Assembly (NCBI RefSeq): GCF_949774925.1
Contig: NZ_OX458932.1
Location: 496,001-560,000 of the forward strand
Reading direction: 5' to 3'
Length of the DNA: 64,000 bases
Origin: Candidatus Methylacidiphilum fumarolicum
GTDB taxonomy: Bacteria > Verrucomicrobiota > Verrucomicrobiia > Methylacidiphilales > Methylacidiphilaceae
This document shows positions 28,258 to 38,008 of this stretch, piece by piece (position 1 is the stretch's first letter; every line of letters starts with the position of its first letter). The notes under the pieces were generated by a model. That model searched no databases. It saw nothing but the letters and a program-made list of their open reading frames with translations, and had not been told where the DNA came from. The position numbers and the translations under genes are program-made.

Positions 28258-29115
28258 ATGGAATGGACTCTAAAAACTATGTTTTTTTTCCGGTGTAAGC
28301 CTACAATAGGCAGGAGGTTCCTCCTATTTTTTTTCTTATTTTCTATTAGCTTTTCTTCTCTGCCCTTGTGGGCAAAGCCTAATCCGGAAAAGCCTATACC
28401 TCCTCTGGAATTCATTCAAGGTCGATTTTGGAGAAATTTCAGACTTAAAGACTATATTTTGAAAGGTTCGATACAAGCCGCCAAGGATACCTATCCAATT
28501 ACCCTCATTCTCCACGACCGTTCCATGGAGTATCGTTTTAAAGGCTTGCCTTTAATGATTTATGTGGAGATAAATCCTGAGGCTAGTTTTGTAGCTTATA
28601 GAAACCACTCTAATGAGCCATGGCAGCCTATTACTGGTATGAACCGAACCAAACACATACTGAATACAGACATAAGCTACGAAGATCTGTGTTTGGATTT
28701 TATTCGATGGGAAAAGATAAAGCAGCTTGGTACAGATTCGATAAAGACTCTCAGTTGTTGGGCTTTTGATGCTTATCCAGGAAACACTCCTTCAGCCTAT
28801 TCCAAAGTAAGATACTGGATTGCCGAAGAGTATTATGCTTTGATACGGGCGGAAGCTTTTAACAGTGCTAATCAACTCGTCAAAAGATTAGATATCAACA
28901 GCGTACAACGCATTGGAGATGCCTACGTAATTAAAGAAATGCAAATTGCCACGATCCCTCCTGGAAAAACTCTTTCCTCTTCAAAAACTTATATCCAAAT
29001 CGAAGAGGGCAAGCCGGTCTCACCTAAAGACACGGAAAATCTTGATTCTGATAACTACGAAAAATATTCCCAAGCAGGGGTGGCTACGGAGATGGAATCA
29101 CTCGAAAAAAAGTAG
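28258..29115 (+). CDS. Secreted LolA-fold / outer-membrane lipoprotein-sorting-like protein
   Basis: 285 residues with a long N-terminus ending in a signal peptide (FLLFFFLFSISFSSLPLWA, ~22-40). A Met at codon 8 is an alternative start. The mature part has beta-strand segments: AAKDTYPITLILHDRSMEY, YVEINPEASFVAY, then SYEDLCLDFIRWEKIKQLG and YSKVRYWIAEEYYALIRAEA with KRLDINSVQRIGDAYVIKEM. These resemble the family of periplasmic LolA-like 'outer membrane lipoprotein-sorting' proteins (PF17131 type) common in Verrucomicrobia. It likely binds lipid or a lipoprotein in the periplasm. No specific partner is visible nearby. Confidence 0.65.
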   Translation: MEWTLKTMFFFRCKPTIGRRFLLFFFLFSISFSSLPLWAKPNPEKPIPPLEFIQGRFWRNFRLKDYILKGSIQAAKDTYPITLILHDRSMEYRFKGLPLMIYVEINPEASFVAYRNHSNEPWQPITGMNRTKHILNTDISYEDLCLDFIRWEKIKQLGTDSIKTLSCWAFDAYPGNTPSAYSKVRYWIAEEYYALIRAEAFNSANQLVKRLDINSVQRIGDAYVIKEMQIATIPPGKTLSSSKTYIQIEEGKPVSPKDTENLDSDNYEKYSQAGVATEMESLEKK

Positions 29116-29192
29116 CCAAAGGCTCTCTTTTTAACCTGTTGGAACCTGAAGGATTTAATCCTAAAAGAACACTTCTAAAAATTGTCTGGGTC

Positions 29193-29771
29193 TCAAGGAC
29201 GAATGGCTTGCGTATTTTTTAAATCTTCCGGTAGCTTTTCTTGAGGAAAGGTATCAATACGCAGTTTAAGTAATGCATAATAAGGAACCCCAAAATCAAT
29301 ACTTTCAGTGCTGCGATCCACCAAGGAGCTTACGGCGCACACCACCCCTTGCTGTTCCCTAACAAGACTAAGGATGTCTTTGACAGTGCCACCCGTGGTT
29401 ATCACATCTTCCACAACCACCACCCGTTCCAATGGTTTGAGTTTGAACCTACGTAAAGTCATTCCATTACTGGATTTCTCAGCGTAAATATGTCTGATCC
29501 CTAGCTCTTTGGCAATTTCATGGCCAATCAGGATGCCTCCTATGGCAGCTGAAACAATGGTTTGTGGACGGAAGGCTTGTATCCGTTTTGCAAGACAGGA
29601 TGCATATCTTGCACACAAAGAAGGATTTTGAAGCAGTAAAGCGCATTGAAGAAAATGTCTAGAGTGCAGGCCACTTCTAAGTAAAAAATGTCCTTCAAGC
29701 AAAGCCCCACTTTTGATGAGATCTTCTAAAAGATCCTGAGCTAGTGGATCGGTAGTGTCGATGTCAATCAT
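29193..29771 (-). CDS. pyrE: Orotate phosphoribosyltransferase
   Basis: 192 residues. The PRPP-binding signature is VVVVEDVITTGGTVKDIL near residues 115-132, and YAEKSSNGMTLRRFKL supplies the catalytic-loop region. LLRSGLHSRHFLQCALLLQ is the N-terminal orotate/PRPP loop. It makes orotidine-5'-phosphate from orotate and PRPP in pyrimidine synthesis. The length and order agree with the short bacterial PyrE. It is monocistronic here: an IS607-like relic lies upstream of its start and a convergent gene downstream. Confidence 0.93.
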   Translation of the reverse strand: MIDIDTTDPLAQDLLEDLIKSGALLEGHFLLRSGLHSRHFLQCALLLQNPSLCARYASCLAKRIQAFRPQTIVSAAIGGILIGHEIAKELGIRHIYAEKSSNGMTLRRFKLKPLERVVVVEDVITTGGTVKDILSLVREQQGVVCAVSSLVDRSTESIDFGVPYYALLKLRIDTFPQEKLPEDLKNTQAIRP

Positions 29772-29874
29772 GATAAAAAACTTATTAATTTAGAATAATT
29801 AAGTCACACAAAATGTAAGCTAGCTTAGATCTTTTTTTGAAAATCTTCTTCTCTCCTAAGGCTGACTTTTTTTA

Positions 29875-31215
29875 TAAATAGGTATCGCGAACCTCTATTC
29901 GCCAGAGAGGCTTGGCGCGCTGATTGGTCGAAGCGTCAATAGGCAGTAACGAAAGGCGGAGGGAAGGGGGGCACTCACCAAACAGACTCGGGCAAACTGG
30001 TGGCCGAACGGCTGGAGGATGGAAAGCAGTGGACTAATCTACTGGAGAAAGAATTTTTCAGCTCTGTTGGAACTGGTGGAACGGGCCGATGTCTCCGGTG
30101 GTCATGGTGTCTCACAAGGACTGGCAGGTCTGGTTCAGTTTTGTATGGTCCCTAGGAGTTTTGCTCCTCTCTTAGAACAAACTCCCTGTCATGAACGGGC
30201 GAATCCCTTTGGCTGGAGGAGGGGATGCCCCACGGAATTTCTTTCAATCAATCCCTGCTTTCCCAAGCCCTCTTTATGGTTTGCGCCAATACAAAAGGAA
30301 AGACGAAATAGGGAAAGCTGGTGTAGCCAAATAAGACGATGCGCCGAACGATCCCGAGCGGCGAGCCTGCCGCTCAACCGGAAGAAACGCCAGATGCTAG
30401 TAGATCTTTGCCTACGCTATGCCGCTGAGAAGGAGCGGTATTTTGTCTATTTTTTTTGACCTGGACCGTTTTGCGGAAAGTCTCTTGCGAACGCAAAGAG
30501 CGCGATCGGATCCTATCGTCTGGATACAAATGCCCAAGCGGGTTACAGGCAAGAACGTGTGGAAGTTAGCCCTCAAGGATGCCTATGAGACAATCGTAAA
30601 ATGGTTATTAACTTTGGCGGTAAGAATCAGGATAAAAATCTATAAGAGGAAAAAATGGACGGAAGAGAAAAAGCGATTGGCTTTCTTTGTAATAAGCTCC
30701 TGCACAGCGGCCTGCTTCAAGAGCGAATCGAATTGCTGGCGCCTGCGGGAGGTGCCTCTCGAGAGAAAGTCAACCTGGCCTATAGCTCTCTGGCTTTGTC
30801 TGCGTTGTAGGTAGGTACATCCGAAGCATTGCACTGGGGACAAGTTTGTGTGCCGGCATGATGGGTAGGCGAGCTATGCGGATAGGGTTAGTGTATACAA
30901 CCTCAAAAAAAGATCGGAGATCTGGAGATTTCGCTGTGAATGCCGCAGAACCGGCTGGATACGATTCTTCCTGTGAGGTTTACCTGTAATAGCGGACTAC
31001 CGCCCGATTGGAATCCCGATGAAAGGGACTGTTCTGGTGCGGATTACGCCAGGCACAGGAAGCATATCGGTTGTAATGGACATGACGATATGCAGGGTAT
31101 AGCCCACTCCCCTGGAGAACGCAACGGTCTTGGCGATCCTGGAGCATCCCGGCACAAAACCAAGACAAAAAGAACGAACTTGGAGCAGGCGAAAGCAAGT
31201 CCTGAGTAGGTTTTT
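29875..31215 (+). mobile_element. IS607-like relic b (TnpA and TnpB remains)
   Basis: The longest relic, about 1.34 kb. Near 29.89 kb the frame LYSPERLGALIGRSV is the helix-turn-helix start of an IS607 TnpA serine recombinase. Near 30.1 kb PVVMVSHKD corresponds to the 'VIV.HKDRL.RFG' core of the resolvase. From ~30.53 kb PKRVTGKNVWKLALKDAYE, and near 30.84 kb GDKFVCRHDG then ASYADR, are TnpB parts with the zinc-finger region. Stops and frameshifts interrupt every segment. The right end (GAACGAACTTGG...GTTTTTAG, 31.17-31.21 kb) is shared with relics a and c. Open frames seen inside are chance survivals. Confidence 0.7.
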
Positions 31216-31224
31216 AGCAAAAGA

Positions 31225-31743
31225 TCAATCGATAAGATAACTGCTATGGTTATGCGCCTCTGAGGGAGGTTCAACGGAGAGGGGAGAAGTTGTCTCTTTA
31301 AAAGCGGATAGAAAAAAGGCAGCCTGTTTGTGTCGAGGCAAAAGGAAAATCAAAAAAGCTTCCTTCCAAATACCATCTACAAAGTAAGGGTCTTTGAGAA
31401 ATTTCCCATCCTTGCCTAATTCTGCAAGAAGCCAAACATAGCTTTGACCTGATTCAACAAAACCTCCAGTTTGGACAACAGCTAGAGAGATTTTCTCATG
31501 GCCATCTTGCTCCACTTGGCACACAAGATTTCCCCCGTCGTGTAATTGACAACGTAGATCCCAATACAGTTTATCATCCTGGCTCCAGTTAGTGCCTTTT
31601 TCTTGAATGAAAAGACAGAGGGCCTTGCAAAATTCAAGCCATTTTTCTTCTCCCCAGCTTTGAGGAAAAAGTATATTTTTTGCCCTATGAATGCGCATGG
31701 ACCAATCTTGGGAAATCCGTCGCAGTTCAGTGAACAGACTCAT
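31225..31743 (-). CDS. Hypothetical cytoplasmic protein
   Basis: 172 residues from the ATG at 31743 (MSLFTELRRISQDWSMRIHR), which overlaps the upstream gene's end by 17 bases; an in-frame Met at 31806 is possible but overlaps more. There is no signal peptide or membrane segment. It is rich in Trp and acidic residues (WGEEKWLEFCKALCLFIQEK, LYWDLRCQLHDGG). I do not recognise a family. As the last gene of the lpxK-waaF-murJ strand run, and overlapping the coiled-coil gene, it may work with that protein. Confidence 0.6.
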   Translation of the reverse strand: MSLFTELRRISQDWSMRIHRAKNILFPQSWGEEKWLEFCKALCLFIQEKGTNWSQDDKLYWDLRCQLHDGGNLVCQVEQDGHEKISLAVVQTGGFVESGQSYVWLLAELGKDGKFLKDPYFVDGIWKEAFLIFLLPRHKQAAFFLSAFKETTSPLSVEPPSEAHNHSSYLID

Positions 31744-32677
31744 TGCTATGGAGCGGGGATTTAGTTTTTTTAGGGTAATTCTTGTTTTGTTTCTGTGTTT
31801 CTTCAAGCAGAGAAACTCTTTTTAAAAGAGCTTCTTCTCTAATGATCCGATTCTGTTTTTCTTGTTTTAAGTCGGAAGCTATTTGTTGAAGACTTTGTGA
31901 CTGGTTGGTGAGCTTTGATTCTAGGGTTTCTATCTGATCCTTTGTTTTAGAAAGTTCTTTTTCGGTATCGGTAAGATAGGAATGAATCTGATTAAGACTC
32001 GTTTCAAGTTCCTCAATATCCTTTTCTTGCTTGCTTACTTGACTGGCCATTCGTTCTATTCGGTTGTTTACTTTCCTATCCACATCCGTAATCAAGCTAT
32101 CCTGAGCGTGTATTTTTTTGAAAATGACCATGCCTCCATAGACGGCAAGAATAATGACGATGGAAAAGAAGAAAATAAAACCTACAAGGAAAACAGTAAG
32201 GATATTTTGTATAGATCTTTGTTCCTTGCTTTGTTTTTCGATTGTCTTTTTTAAGTGATTTACTGGGGAAGAGGACACAGGATTATTCATAGGCGTCTTA
32301 TGTTTGGGATAAGAAGAATTAGTTGTGTTTTGTCTCTCCTCATTATTCTCAGATGAAGAGGAAGCAGGGGGTATGAAAAGGGGAGCTTCTTTTTGTTTTG
32401 ACGGATTTTCCTCGATTCCATTGGAATCTGAAAGTCGTTGTTCGGTTTTCTTTTCTGTTTCTATATTTGAGGTTTGGGACGCTTGGCTTTCTAATGGTGA
32501 CGCTGGTTCCTTCAGGTTTTCGAGCTTGCTTTCCAAGAAGTTAAGATCTGTAAGCGGAGAAGTACTTTCCAAAAGGAATGATTGGGACTGATCCTTTTGT
32601 TTCGCTCTTTTAGAAACTTGTTTTTTGGATCTAGCTCTTTTCCGAGAAAGATTTGGTTTTTCTTCAGGCTCAGCCAT
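31727..32677 (-). CDS. Single-pass membrane protein with coiled coil
   Basis: 316 residues. The first ~155 are low-complexity and rich in Ser, Lys, Glu and Pro. A membrane helix follows at ~162-190 (ILTVFLVGFIFFFSIVIILA), then a heptad-like coiled coil over ~195-300 (VNNRIERMASQVSKQEKDIEELETS...). This layout, with a cytoplasmic disordered region, one helix and an outer coiled coil, is seen in envelope scaffolds and division-linked proteins, but no family was recognised. It overlaps the next gene by 17 bases and follows murJ by 44 bases, so an envelope role is a reasonable inference. Confidence 0.65.
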   Translation of the reverse strand: MAEPEEKPNLSRKRARSKKQVSKRAKQKDQSQSFLLESTSPLTDLNFLESKLENLKEPASPLESQASQTSNIETEKKTEQRLSDSNGIEENPSKQKEAPLFIPPASSSSENNEERQNTTNSSYPKHKTPMNNPVSSSPVNHLKKTIEKQSKEQRSIQNILTVFLVGFIFFFSIVIILAVYGGMVIFKKIHAQDSLITDVDRKVNNRIERMASQVSKQEKDIEELETSLNQIHSYLTDTEKELSKTKDQIETLESKLTNQSQSLQQIASDLKQEKQNRIIREEALLKRVSLLEETQKQNKNYPKKTKSPLHSNESVH

Positions 32678-32720
32678 AGAAAGATGATTTTTTTAAAGCA
32701 AGGGAGATCTTCCCCATCCT

Positions 32721-34355
32721 TTATGCCTTTTTATACGATCGGGATATTTTTTGAAATAAAAATCGGAGGAAAGTTTTTCCTTCCTCTATTCCCATGCCCA
32801 CAGTTGAGAAGAAGTAGATGAGGATGGCAAATCCAATGGATAGAAGGGTTGAAATTAAAAGAGAAAGAAAGGACTGCCCTAGCTTATGTTGCAGCTGAAG
32901 GGCTATAAAAAGGGCAGAGCCACCACAACATAGGGCGCAAAGACCAATCTTAAATACAAAAAATAACCAGTTTTTGAAGCGGCCAAATTCTATATATTTT
33001 CCAATTAAATAGAAGAGCTGTAGAAAATTAAGTAGGCTGACTAGTGATGTTGTTAGGGCTAGACCCACATGTCCAAAAGAAAAAAGCTTTACAAGGATAA
33101 AGTTTGATACCAGGTTGATGCCAATGCCGATGAGTGTCACGCGAAGAGGGATCTGGGGTTTGTTCAAAGCAGAAAAACATGGGTTGATTACCTTGATCCC
33201 AGCATAACCAGTAAGGCCTAGGGCATAAGCCTTTAAGGCATAAGCTGTCTGAATCGTGTCAGAGTGAAGGAATCGGCCATGTTGATAGATGAGAGCAATG
33301 ATTTGATCAGAAAGAAAAATAAGTCCCATGGCCGCAGGGAGAGTTAAAAAAAAAGCAAGCCTTAGGGAAGATTCAAGAGTTTGTCCAAAAGCTTTCCGAT
33401 CGTTACGAGCATCCTGCCTGGAGACAGAAGGAAGGGTGACCGTAGCTATGGCGACTCCAAAAATGCCAATAGGCAGTTGCATCAATCTAAAGGCGCAGTT
33501 AAGCCAGGATCTAGCCCCATTAATTTCAGAGGCGAACATACCATTGATCAGGACGTTAACCTGAATTGCTGCTCCTGCAATCATTGTAGGCCACAGGAGA
33601 TTCCAGATTTCCAAAAGTTTTGGGTCCCTTGCGTTGAGTTCCCAAGAATACTGGAACCCTATTTTGGGAAAAGCAAAAAACTGAATACAAAGCTGTACAA
33701 GACCTCCCATGAGCACCCCTAAGGATATGCCATACAAGGAGGGAGGCCCAAAATGGGGATGAAAGGGATCTTTTTGAGGATCAAATAGGAAGGCGAAAAG
33801 GACACCAAAGAAGATAGACGTCAGGTTAAAGGCACTTGAAGCTGAAGCCGGCAGACCGAAGATATGATAAGCATTGAGAAGCCCCATCACAAGGGCTGCA
33901 AGGGATACAAAAAGAATAAAAGGAAACATGATTCGAGTAAGTTGCACGGTGAGTTCGAATTTGCCGGGGATCTTGTGAAAACCGAAGTTGGTGATTTCTA
34001 CAAGTATAGGAGCCAGCAGAATGCCTAGAAAGCTGAGGAAAAGAAGAAAAATAAAGAAAAGGCTAAAAAGTCTATTAGCCAACATAAATGCTCTTTTATT
34101 GCCTTCGAGTTCTACGGTTTTAGAAAATACAGTTGTAAAAGCTGTGGATAAGGCGCCCTCGGCAAAGAGGTCTCGTAAAAGATTGGGAATCTGAAAAGCT
34201 GCCAAAAAGGCATCCAAAAGGGTGCCTGCACCAAAAAGAGAAGCGAAAATGAGTTCTCTGGCAAGTCCCAGAAGCCTTGAAATAGCCACCGCGACACTGA
34301 CCAGTCCAAAGGCTTTGCTTGACCTCTTCGGTTCTGTTACTGGTTGGACATCCAT
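32721..34355 (-). CDS. murJ: Lipid II flippase MurJ (MviN)
   Basis: 544 residues from the ATG at 34355, four bases after the waaF stop; an upstream alternative overlaps waaF by 74 bases and adds 26 residues outside the family. AISRLLGLARELIFASLFGAG is the MurJ N-terminal signature. About 14 hydrophobic helices follow, with LLRDLFAEGALSTAFTTVFS, a conserved family segment with charged residues in the cavity. It flips lipid II across the inner membrane for peptidoglycan synthesis. It lies in an lpxK-waaF-murJ run whose tight spacing suggests one transcript. Confidence 0.93.
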   Translation of the reverse strand: MDVQPVTEPKRSSKAFGLVSVAVAISRLLGLARELIFASLFGAGTLLDAFLAAFQIPNLLRDLFAEGALSTAFTTVFSKTVELEGNKRAFMLANRLFSLFFIFLLFLSFLGILLAPILVEITNFGFHKIPGKFELTVQLTRIMFPFILFVSLAALVMGLLNAYHIFGLPASASSAFNLTSIFFGVLFAFLFDPQKDPFHPHFGPPSLYGISLGVLMGGLVQLCIQFFAFPKIGFQYSWELNARDPKLLEIWNLLWPTMIAGAAIQVNVLINGMFASEINGARSWLNCAFRLMQLPIGIFGVAIATVTLPSVSRQDARNDRKAFGQTLESSLRLAFFLTLPAAMGLIFLSDQIIALIYQHGRFLHSDTIQTAYALKAYALGLTGYAGIKVINPCFSALNKPQIPLRVTLIGIGINLVSNFILVKLFSFGHVGLALTTSLVSLLNFLQLFYLIGKYIEFGRFKNWLFFVFKIGLCALCCGGSALFIALQLQHKLGQSFLSLLISTLLSIGFAILIYFFSTVGMGIEEGKTFLRFLFQKISRSYKKA

Positions 34356-34359
34356 GCGA

Positions 34360-35355
34360 TTATTCAGAAGTATAAGACTTTCTTTGATTAGACAAAAGCT
34401 GATCGCAGGCTTCAAAAACTTTTCTAGGCTCAACGGCCTGCATGCACTTAAAGTCTATTGGACATTTTCTAAGAAAACAGGGGCTACAATCGACTTTTTC
34501 GTAGATGATACGACAATGCCCGCCAATGGGTGCAGTTTTTTGTGGATCGGTCGAGCCAAATATGGCGACGGTGGGGGTTTGAAGGAGGGAGCCTACATGC
34601 ATGGCGCCACTATCATTGCACAGTAACAGATGAGAGCTAAAAATTTTCTCAAAAAATACTGCTAGGGTTGTTTTTCCTGAAAGATTTTCGGCTTCTGGGA
34701 GCTCTTTTTTAAGTTGTTCGCAAGGAAGCCTGTCCTTTTCTCCCCCAAGAATTTGAATATGACAGCCGTACTTTTCCTTGAGCTTGCGGCATACCCAAGC
34801 AAAATGCGAAGGAAACCATCTTTTTGCTGGGCCATACTCAGCTCCAGGACAGACACTGACGATAAGGGGACTGGAAGTTTTGCGCCAGTGGTTGGGTAAC
34901 TGGAGAGGGGGCAAGGAGAGGTCGGCTTTTGCCCCTAAGGCTTGAGAAAAAAACAGATAGGTTTTTGCCTGGTGCCAAGGCTCTTTGCTTTTTGGAATAA
35001 CGATCCTTTTATCTAAAAAAATAGACTGGTCGGTTCTTCCGTACCCTACAACCGATGGGATTCCAGCTAGCTTGCATTCTAGGGCCGTTCTGAAGGAACG
35101 CGTAAAAAGCACAGCCATCTGGATATCTTTCTTTTTTCTCAACTTTCTTACGTTTTCAAAAATATTTTTAGAATTGGTCATTTCCAAGATCTCATCGACG
35201 AAAGGACAAAGTGTCCACAAGAAGGAAAGCTTCTGAGGAGTTGCAATAAGTAAGGAAGCGGATCCAACGAGTTCTTTGAAGCTCTTGATTGCCGGCAAGC
35301 TCATCACGGCATCTCCAAGCCAGTTTGGAGAACGAATTAACAGAGAACCGTCCAA
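34360..35355 (-). CDS. waaF: ADP-heptose:LPS heptosyltransferase (WaaF/RfaF family)
   Basis: 331 residues from a TTG at 35355 that follows AAGGA by ten bases and starts five bases after the lpxK stop; it yields (M)DGSLLIRSPNWLGDAVMSLP, the family's usual opening. An ATG at 35526 would overlap lpxK by 167 bases and add 57 unrelated residues. Later motifs are IVSVCPGAEYGPAKRWF and LLCNDSGAMHVGSLLQTPTVAIFGSTDP, the ADP-heptose site. The tail CSPCFLRKCPIDFKCM is Cys-rich, as often seen in RfaF-type proteins. It adds heptose to the inner LPS core. The TTG choice is an inference from spacing. Confidence 0.85.
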   Translation of the reverse strand: MDGSLLIRSPNWLGDAVMSLPAIKSFKELVGSASLLIATPQKLSFLWTLCPFVDEILEMTNSKNIFENVRKLRKKKDIQMAVLFTRSFRTALECKLAGIPSVVGYGRTDQSIFLDKRIVIPKSKEPWHQAKTYLFFSQALGAKADLSLPPLQLPNHWRKTSSPLIVSVCPGAEYGPAKRWFPSHFAWVCRKLKEKYGCHIQILGGEKDRLPCEQLKKELPEAENLSGKTTLAVFFEKIFSSHLLLCNDSGAMHVGSLLQTPTVAIFGSTDPQKTAPIGGHCRIIYEKVDCSPCFLRKCPIDFKCMQAVEPRKVFEACDQLLSNQRKSYTSE

Positions 35356-35359
35356 GGTA

Positions 35360-36622
35360 TTAATATCCTTGAGAAGTTTTTTCACATCTTCCAGCAAGAG
35401 AAGGGCTGCTGAGTTGAAAATTTTCGGCAAGCTGCTTTTTAGAATAAGATATTCGAAATTTGCGTCCAGGGGAAATGAAATCGAATAGGGTCGATTGAAA
35501 AGCTTCCTTGCCATTAAGCATTTCAATTTCTACTCTTAGAAAAAAGAAAGGAAGGAGAAAGGGACGGCAGGTGGGAATCCGAACGGCATCTTTTTCTGTT
35601 GTGATAACTGCTTTGGCATTACGCGCTTTACTCCTTTCCATAAAACGGATAATTTCTTGTTCCGTAAACCAATGATGGTCTGCAAAGTACTTTGAATAAA
35701 CGATTTCAGCTCCTAATTTTTTAAGTCCTTTTTCAAAACTTTCAGGCTGCGCTATCCCTGAAATGGCAGAGACTTTTAAGCCTTTGAGGAACTCAAGCGG
35801 CTCTTTTTTTCGGGTTATAATCTGGAAAAGATACTTGGGTTTATGGACGCATTCAATGATGGGCGCATGTCCATTGAATTTTCGGACTTCAGTTTTGAGC
35901 GAAGAAAGGTCCGAACCGTCACATTTGGTAATGAAAATAAGATCAGCTCTTTTCAAGTGATCTTTTGGTTCTCTCAGCATGCCTCTGGGCAGAAGATGCC
36001 GATTCCCAAAAGGGGCTTCTCTATCGATTAAAACGATATCGAGCCTTTCCTTCAAGGGGAGATATTGGAACCCGTCATCCAGAATAAGGATATCCACCTG
36101 CATATTTCTGATGGCCCATAAGCCGCTTTTTACACGATTTTTCCCTGTAATCACAGCAACCCCTTTTAGGTTTTTAGCTAGCATATAAGGCTCATCCCCT
36201 GAATGCTTAGGATCGAGATAAATTTTTTGTCCATCTGAAACTATTCTTGGAATAAACTCTTTATCTTTTTTGAATGCTGAAATGATCCTTTGCCATAACG
36301 GCGGAGGAATGCTTTTGTAGCCTCTGCTTAAGATGGCAACTTTTCTCCCAGCTGAGGCTAGATCCTTCGCCAGTTTTTCGACGACAGGGGTTTTCCCCGT
36401 ACCTCCCACTGTCAGATTCCCCACGCTGATTACCAGACAGCCCAATTCGTGGGATTGAAAAAGTCTTTTCTTATAGAGCCAAACTCGAAGCCTAACAATA
36501 GGATTGTAAAGCCAGGATAGAAAAGACAGAAACCACCGAAAAATGGTGGCCCTTTTCCCATAACGGCGTTCCAGGATGACGTCAACTGCAAATTGTTCTA
36601 AATTATCCAACCAACGTGCCAT
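35360..36622 (-). CDS. lpxK: Tetraacyldisaccharide 4'-kinase
   Basis: 420 residues, somewhat longer than the usual ~330-350. An N-terminal amphipathic/hydrophobic part ([21 protein letters not shown]) anchors it to the membrane. [20 protein letters not shown] is the LpxK P-loop, [22 protein letters not shown] (as ILILDDGFQ) carries the conserved DDGFQ, and [13 protein letters not shown] near 350 is the C-terminal signature. The last ~55 residues are extra and show no motif. It phosphorylates the lipid A disaccharide at 4'. First gene of the minus-strand envelope run; waaF starts five bases after its stop. Confidence 0.93.
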   Translation of the reverse strand: MARWLDNLEQFAVDVILERRYGKRATIFRWFLSFLSWLYNPIVRLRVWLYKKRLFQSHELGCLVISVGNLTVGGTGKTPVVEKLAKDLASAGRKVAILSRGYKSIPPPLWQRIISAFKKDKEFIPRIVSDGQKIYLDPKHSGDEPYMLAKNLKGVAVITGKNRVKSGLWAIRNMQVDILILDDGFQYLPLKERLDIVLIDREAPFGNRHLLPRGMLREPKDHLKRADLIFITKCDGSDLSSLKTEVRKFNGHAPIIECVHKPKYLFQIITRKKEPLEFLKGLKVSAISGIAQPESFEKGLKKLGAEIVYSKYFADHHWFTEQEIIRFMERSKARNAKAVITTEKDAVRIPTCRPFLLPFFFLRVEIEMLNGKEAFQSTLFDFISPGRKFRISYSKKQLAENFQLSSPSLAGRCEKTSQGY

Positions 36623-36743
36623 AAGAAAAGACCTTTAGCCCCTTGAGATTCCATCCATTAGAACGAGCGATGAAAAAGAATGCAAGCCGTTTCTTTTCAA
36701 GAAATGCTTTGTTTAGGTATCTTGTTTGGCATCAACCAGTTGG

Positions 36744-37604
36744 TTATTCTATCTCTATGGACATAATATCCATCCTAAAGAAACGGCACTGGTTGAGATA
36801 AGTCTCAGGAGGATAGAGGAGAGATGATTGCCGCTGGTATTCAGGAGTCATTGTATAAGTATCCGGTGAAACAGCCCCCAGCCAATTGGTAGAAACAATG
36901 GCTGCTTGCTCTTGGGGAGAGCACAAAAAAAGAAGGCTTTCTTTGATCCTATCCATGTTGGCTGCACTACGCGGAATCGCCCAGTGAAAAATAGTGATCC
37001 ATGAATATTCCTTGGGCAGGTAGACGGTCCATTTTTTTTCTTTTTCATTCGTTTTAAGGAGCTCTGAGATAGTGTCGATACGAATATGCAGGGGCGGGGT
37101 TGGATTATTTTGAGCCACCAGCTTCTGACCAAGATTGGAAGTTTTCCCTAAGGATGTTTTGTCAATGGATTGGATAATTAGCCCTTTTAGAAAGCTATCT
37201 TGAGGATAATCTATTGTATAGAGAGGATTGTGTAATTCTGACCAATGAGTTGGATACACTTTAGAGCCAGTTGCTTTTGGGAAGCCTATACCAAGAAGGG
37301 TCCATCCGTAGGGCCAGCAATAATGATTTGACTGGTCGTAATAATGGTATAGAAACTTGTGATCGACTCGAGGCAAAAGCTTTTGATCGATTGGTAAAGG
37401 GGCTAGTAGATTTTGTTTTTGGAGGGTATAGACCAAGCGGTCAGGGATTGCCACAAGATCAAATTTTTCTTTTTGGATTTCTTCAAAAGCACTTGTCTCA
37501 TCCGTATAAAAACTTGGAGACAATTGATTTCCAAAGGCTTTTTGATAATCCAAAAGGGAGGACTCAAGAAGATGCCCTTCTGGAACAAGAAGTTGTAAGT
37601 TCAT
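36744..37604 (-). CDS. Periplasmic-binding-protein-like protein without signal peptide
   Basis: 286 residues. MNLQLLVPEGHLLESSLLDY, EIQKEKFDLVAIPDRLVYTL and then CWPYGWTLLGIGFPKATG, with HWSELHNPLYTIDYPQDSF, follow the order of a PotD-like solute-binding fold: an opening strand, the 'D.V...D....' loop, 'P......GI.YN' and 'W..L.....i..lD'. No signal peptide or lipobox precedes it, so it is either cytoplasmic or has lost its leader. The substrate is unknown and no ABC transporter genes are adjacent. It is a single gene between lpxK and a long AT-rich gap. Confidence 0.6.
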   Translation of the reverse strand: MNLQLLVPEGHLLESSLLDYQKAFGNQLSPSFYTDETSAFEEIQKEKFDLVAIPDRLVYTLQKQNLLAPLPIDQKLLPRVDHKFLYHYYDQSNHYCWPYGWTLLGIGFPKATGSKVYPTHWSELHNPLYTIDYPQDSFLKGLIIQSIDKTSLGKTSNLGQKLVAQNNPTPPLHIRIDTISELLKTNEKEKKWTVYLPKEYSWITIFHWAIPRSAANMDRIKESLLFLCSPQEQAAIVSTNWLGAVSPDTYTMTPEYQRQSSLLYPPETYLNQCRFFRMDIMSIEIE

Positions 37605-38008
37605 CGGTTTAAAAGACTGAAAAATATTACATGCTGGGATTTATAGGATAATTACAAACAACTTATTATTTTGTTTTGTTGGAATTGAAGGATAGAAGAA
37701 TAAAAAAAAGAGAACCTATTTAAAATCTTTTTTTCTCTGTTATTTTAAAAGATAGAAGCAATGTTTTTTTTCTATTTTTAATAAAATTATTTTTTTAAAA
37801 AAAATATCCGTTATAAAATACGGTTTAATACACTTTATAAATTGAACTGGTTTAATTCATGGCTTACCAGAAAAGAACAAGCGTTGGTTCTCTGTGTAAT
37901 GATCCTTATAATCCTATCGGACATTGGAAGGAGACTGTACCGTTTTTATGTTGTGGCTTATTCAGTACGTGCAATTGATTTAACCAGTAACCATAAGAGG
38001 TGAAGTCT
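37605..38008. other. AT-rich intergenic region with a possible small ORF
   Basis: About 400 bases. It contains long T and A runs (37.7-37.8 kb), a short inverted repeat CCGTTATAAAATACGG near 37809, and from 37859 to 37978 an ATG-started frame of 39 codons (MAYQKRTSVGSLCNDPYNP...) with four Cys near its C-terminal half. No ribosome-binding site is evident for that frame. The stretch probably carries the promoter of the gene at 38009. Confidence 0.4.

Noticed and set aside
30019-30459. A 146-codon open frame in the gap after pyrE
   Set aside because: It lies in IS607-like relic b and its sequence is an out-of-frame reading of TnpA remains; not a gene.
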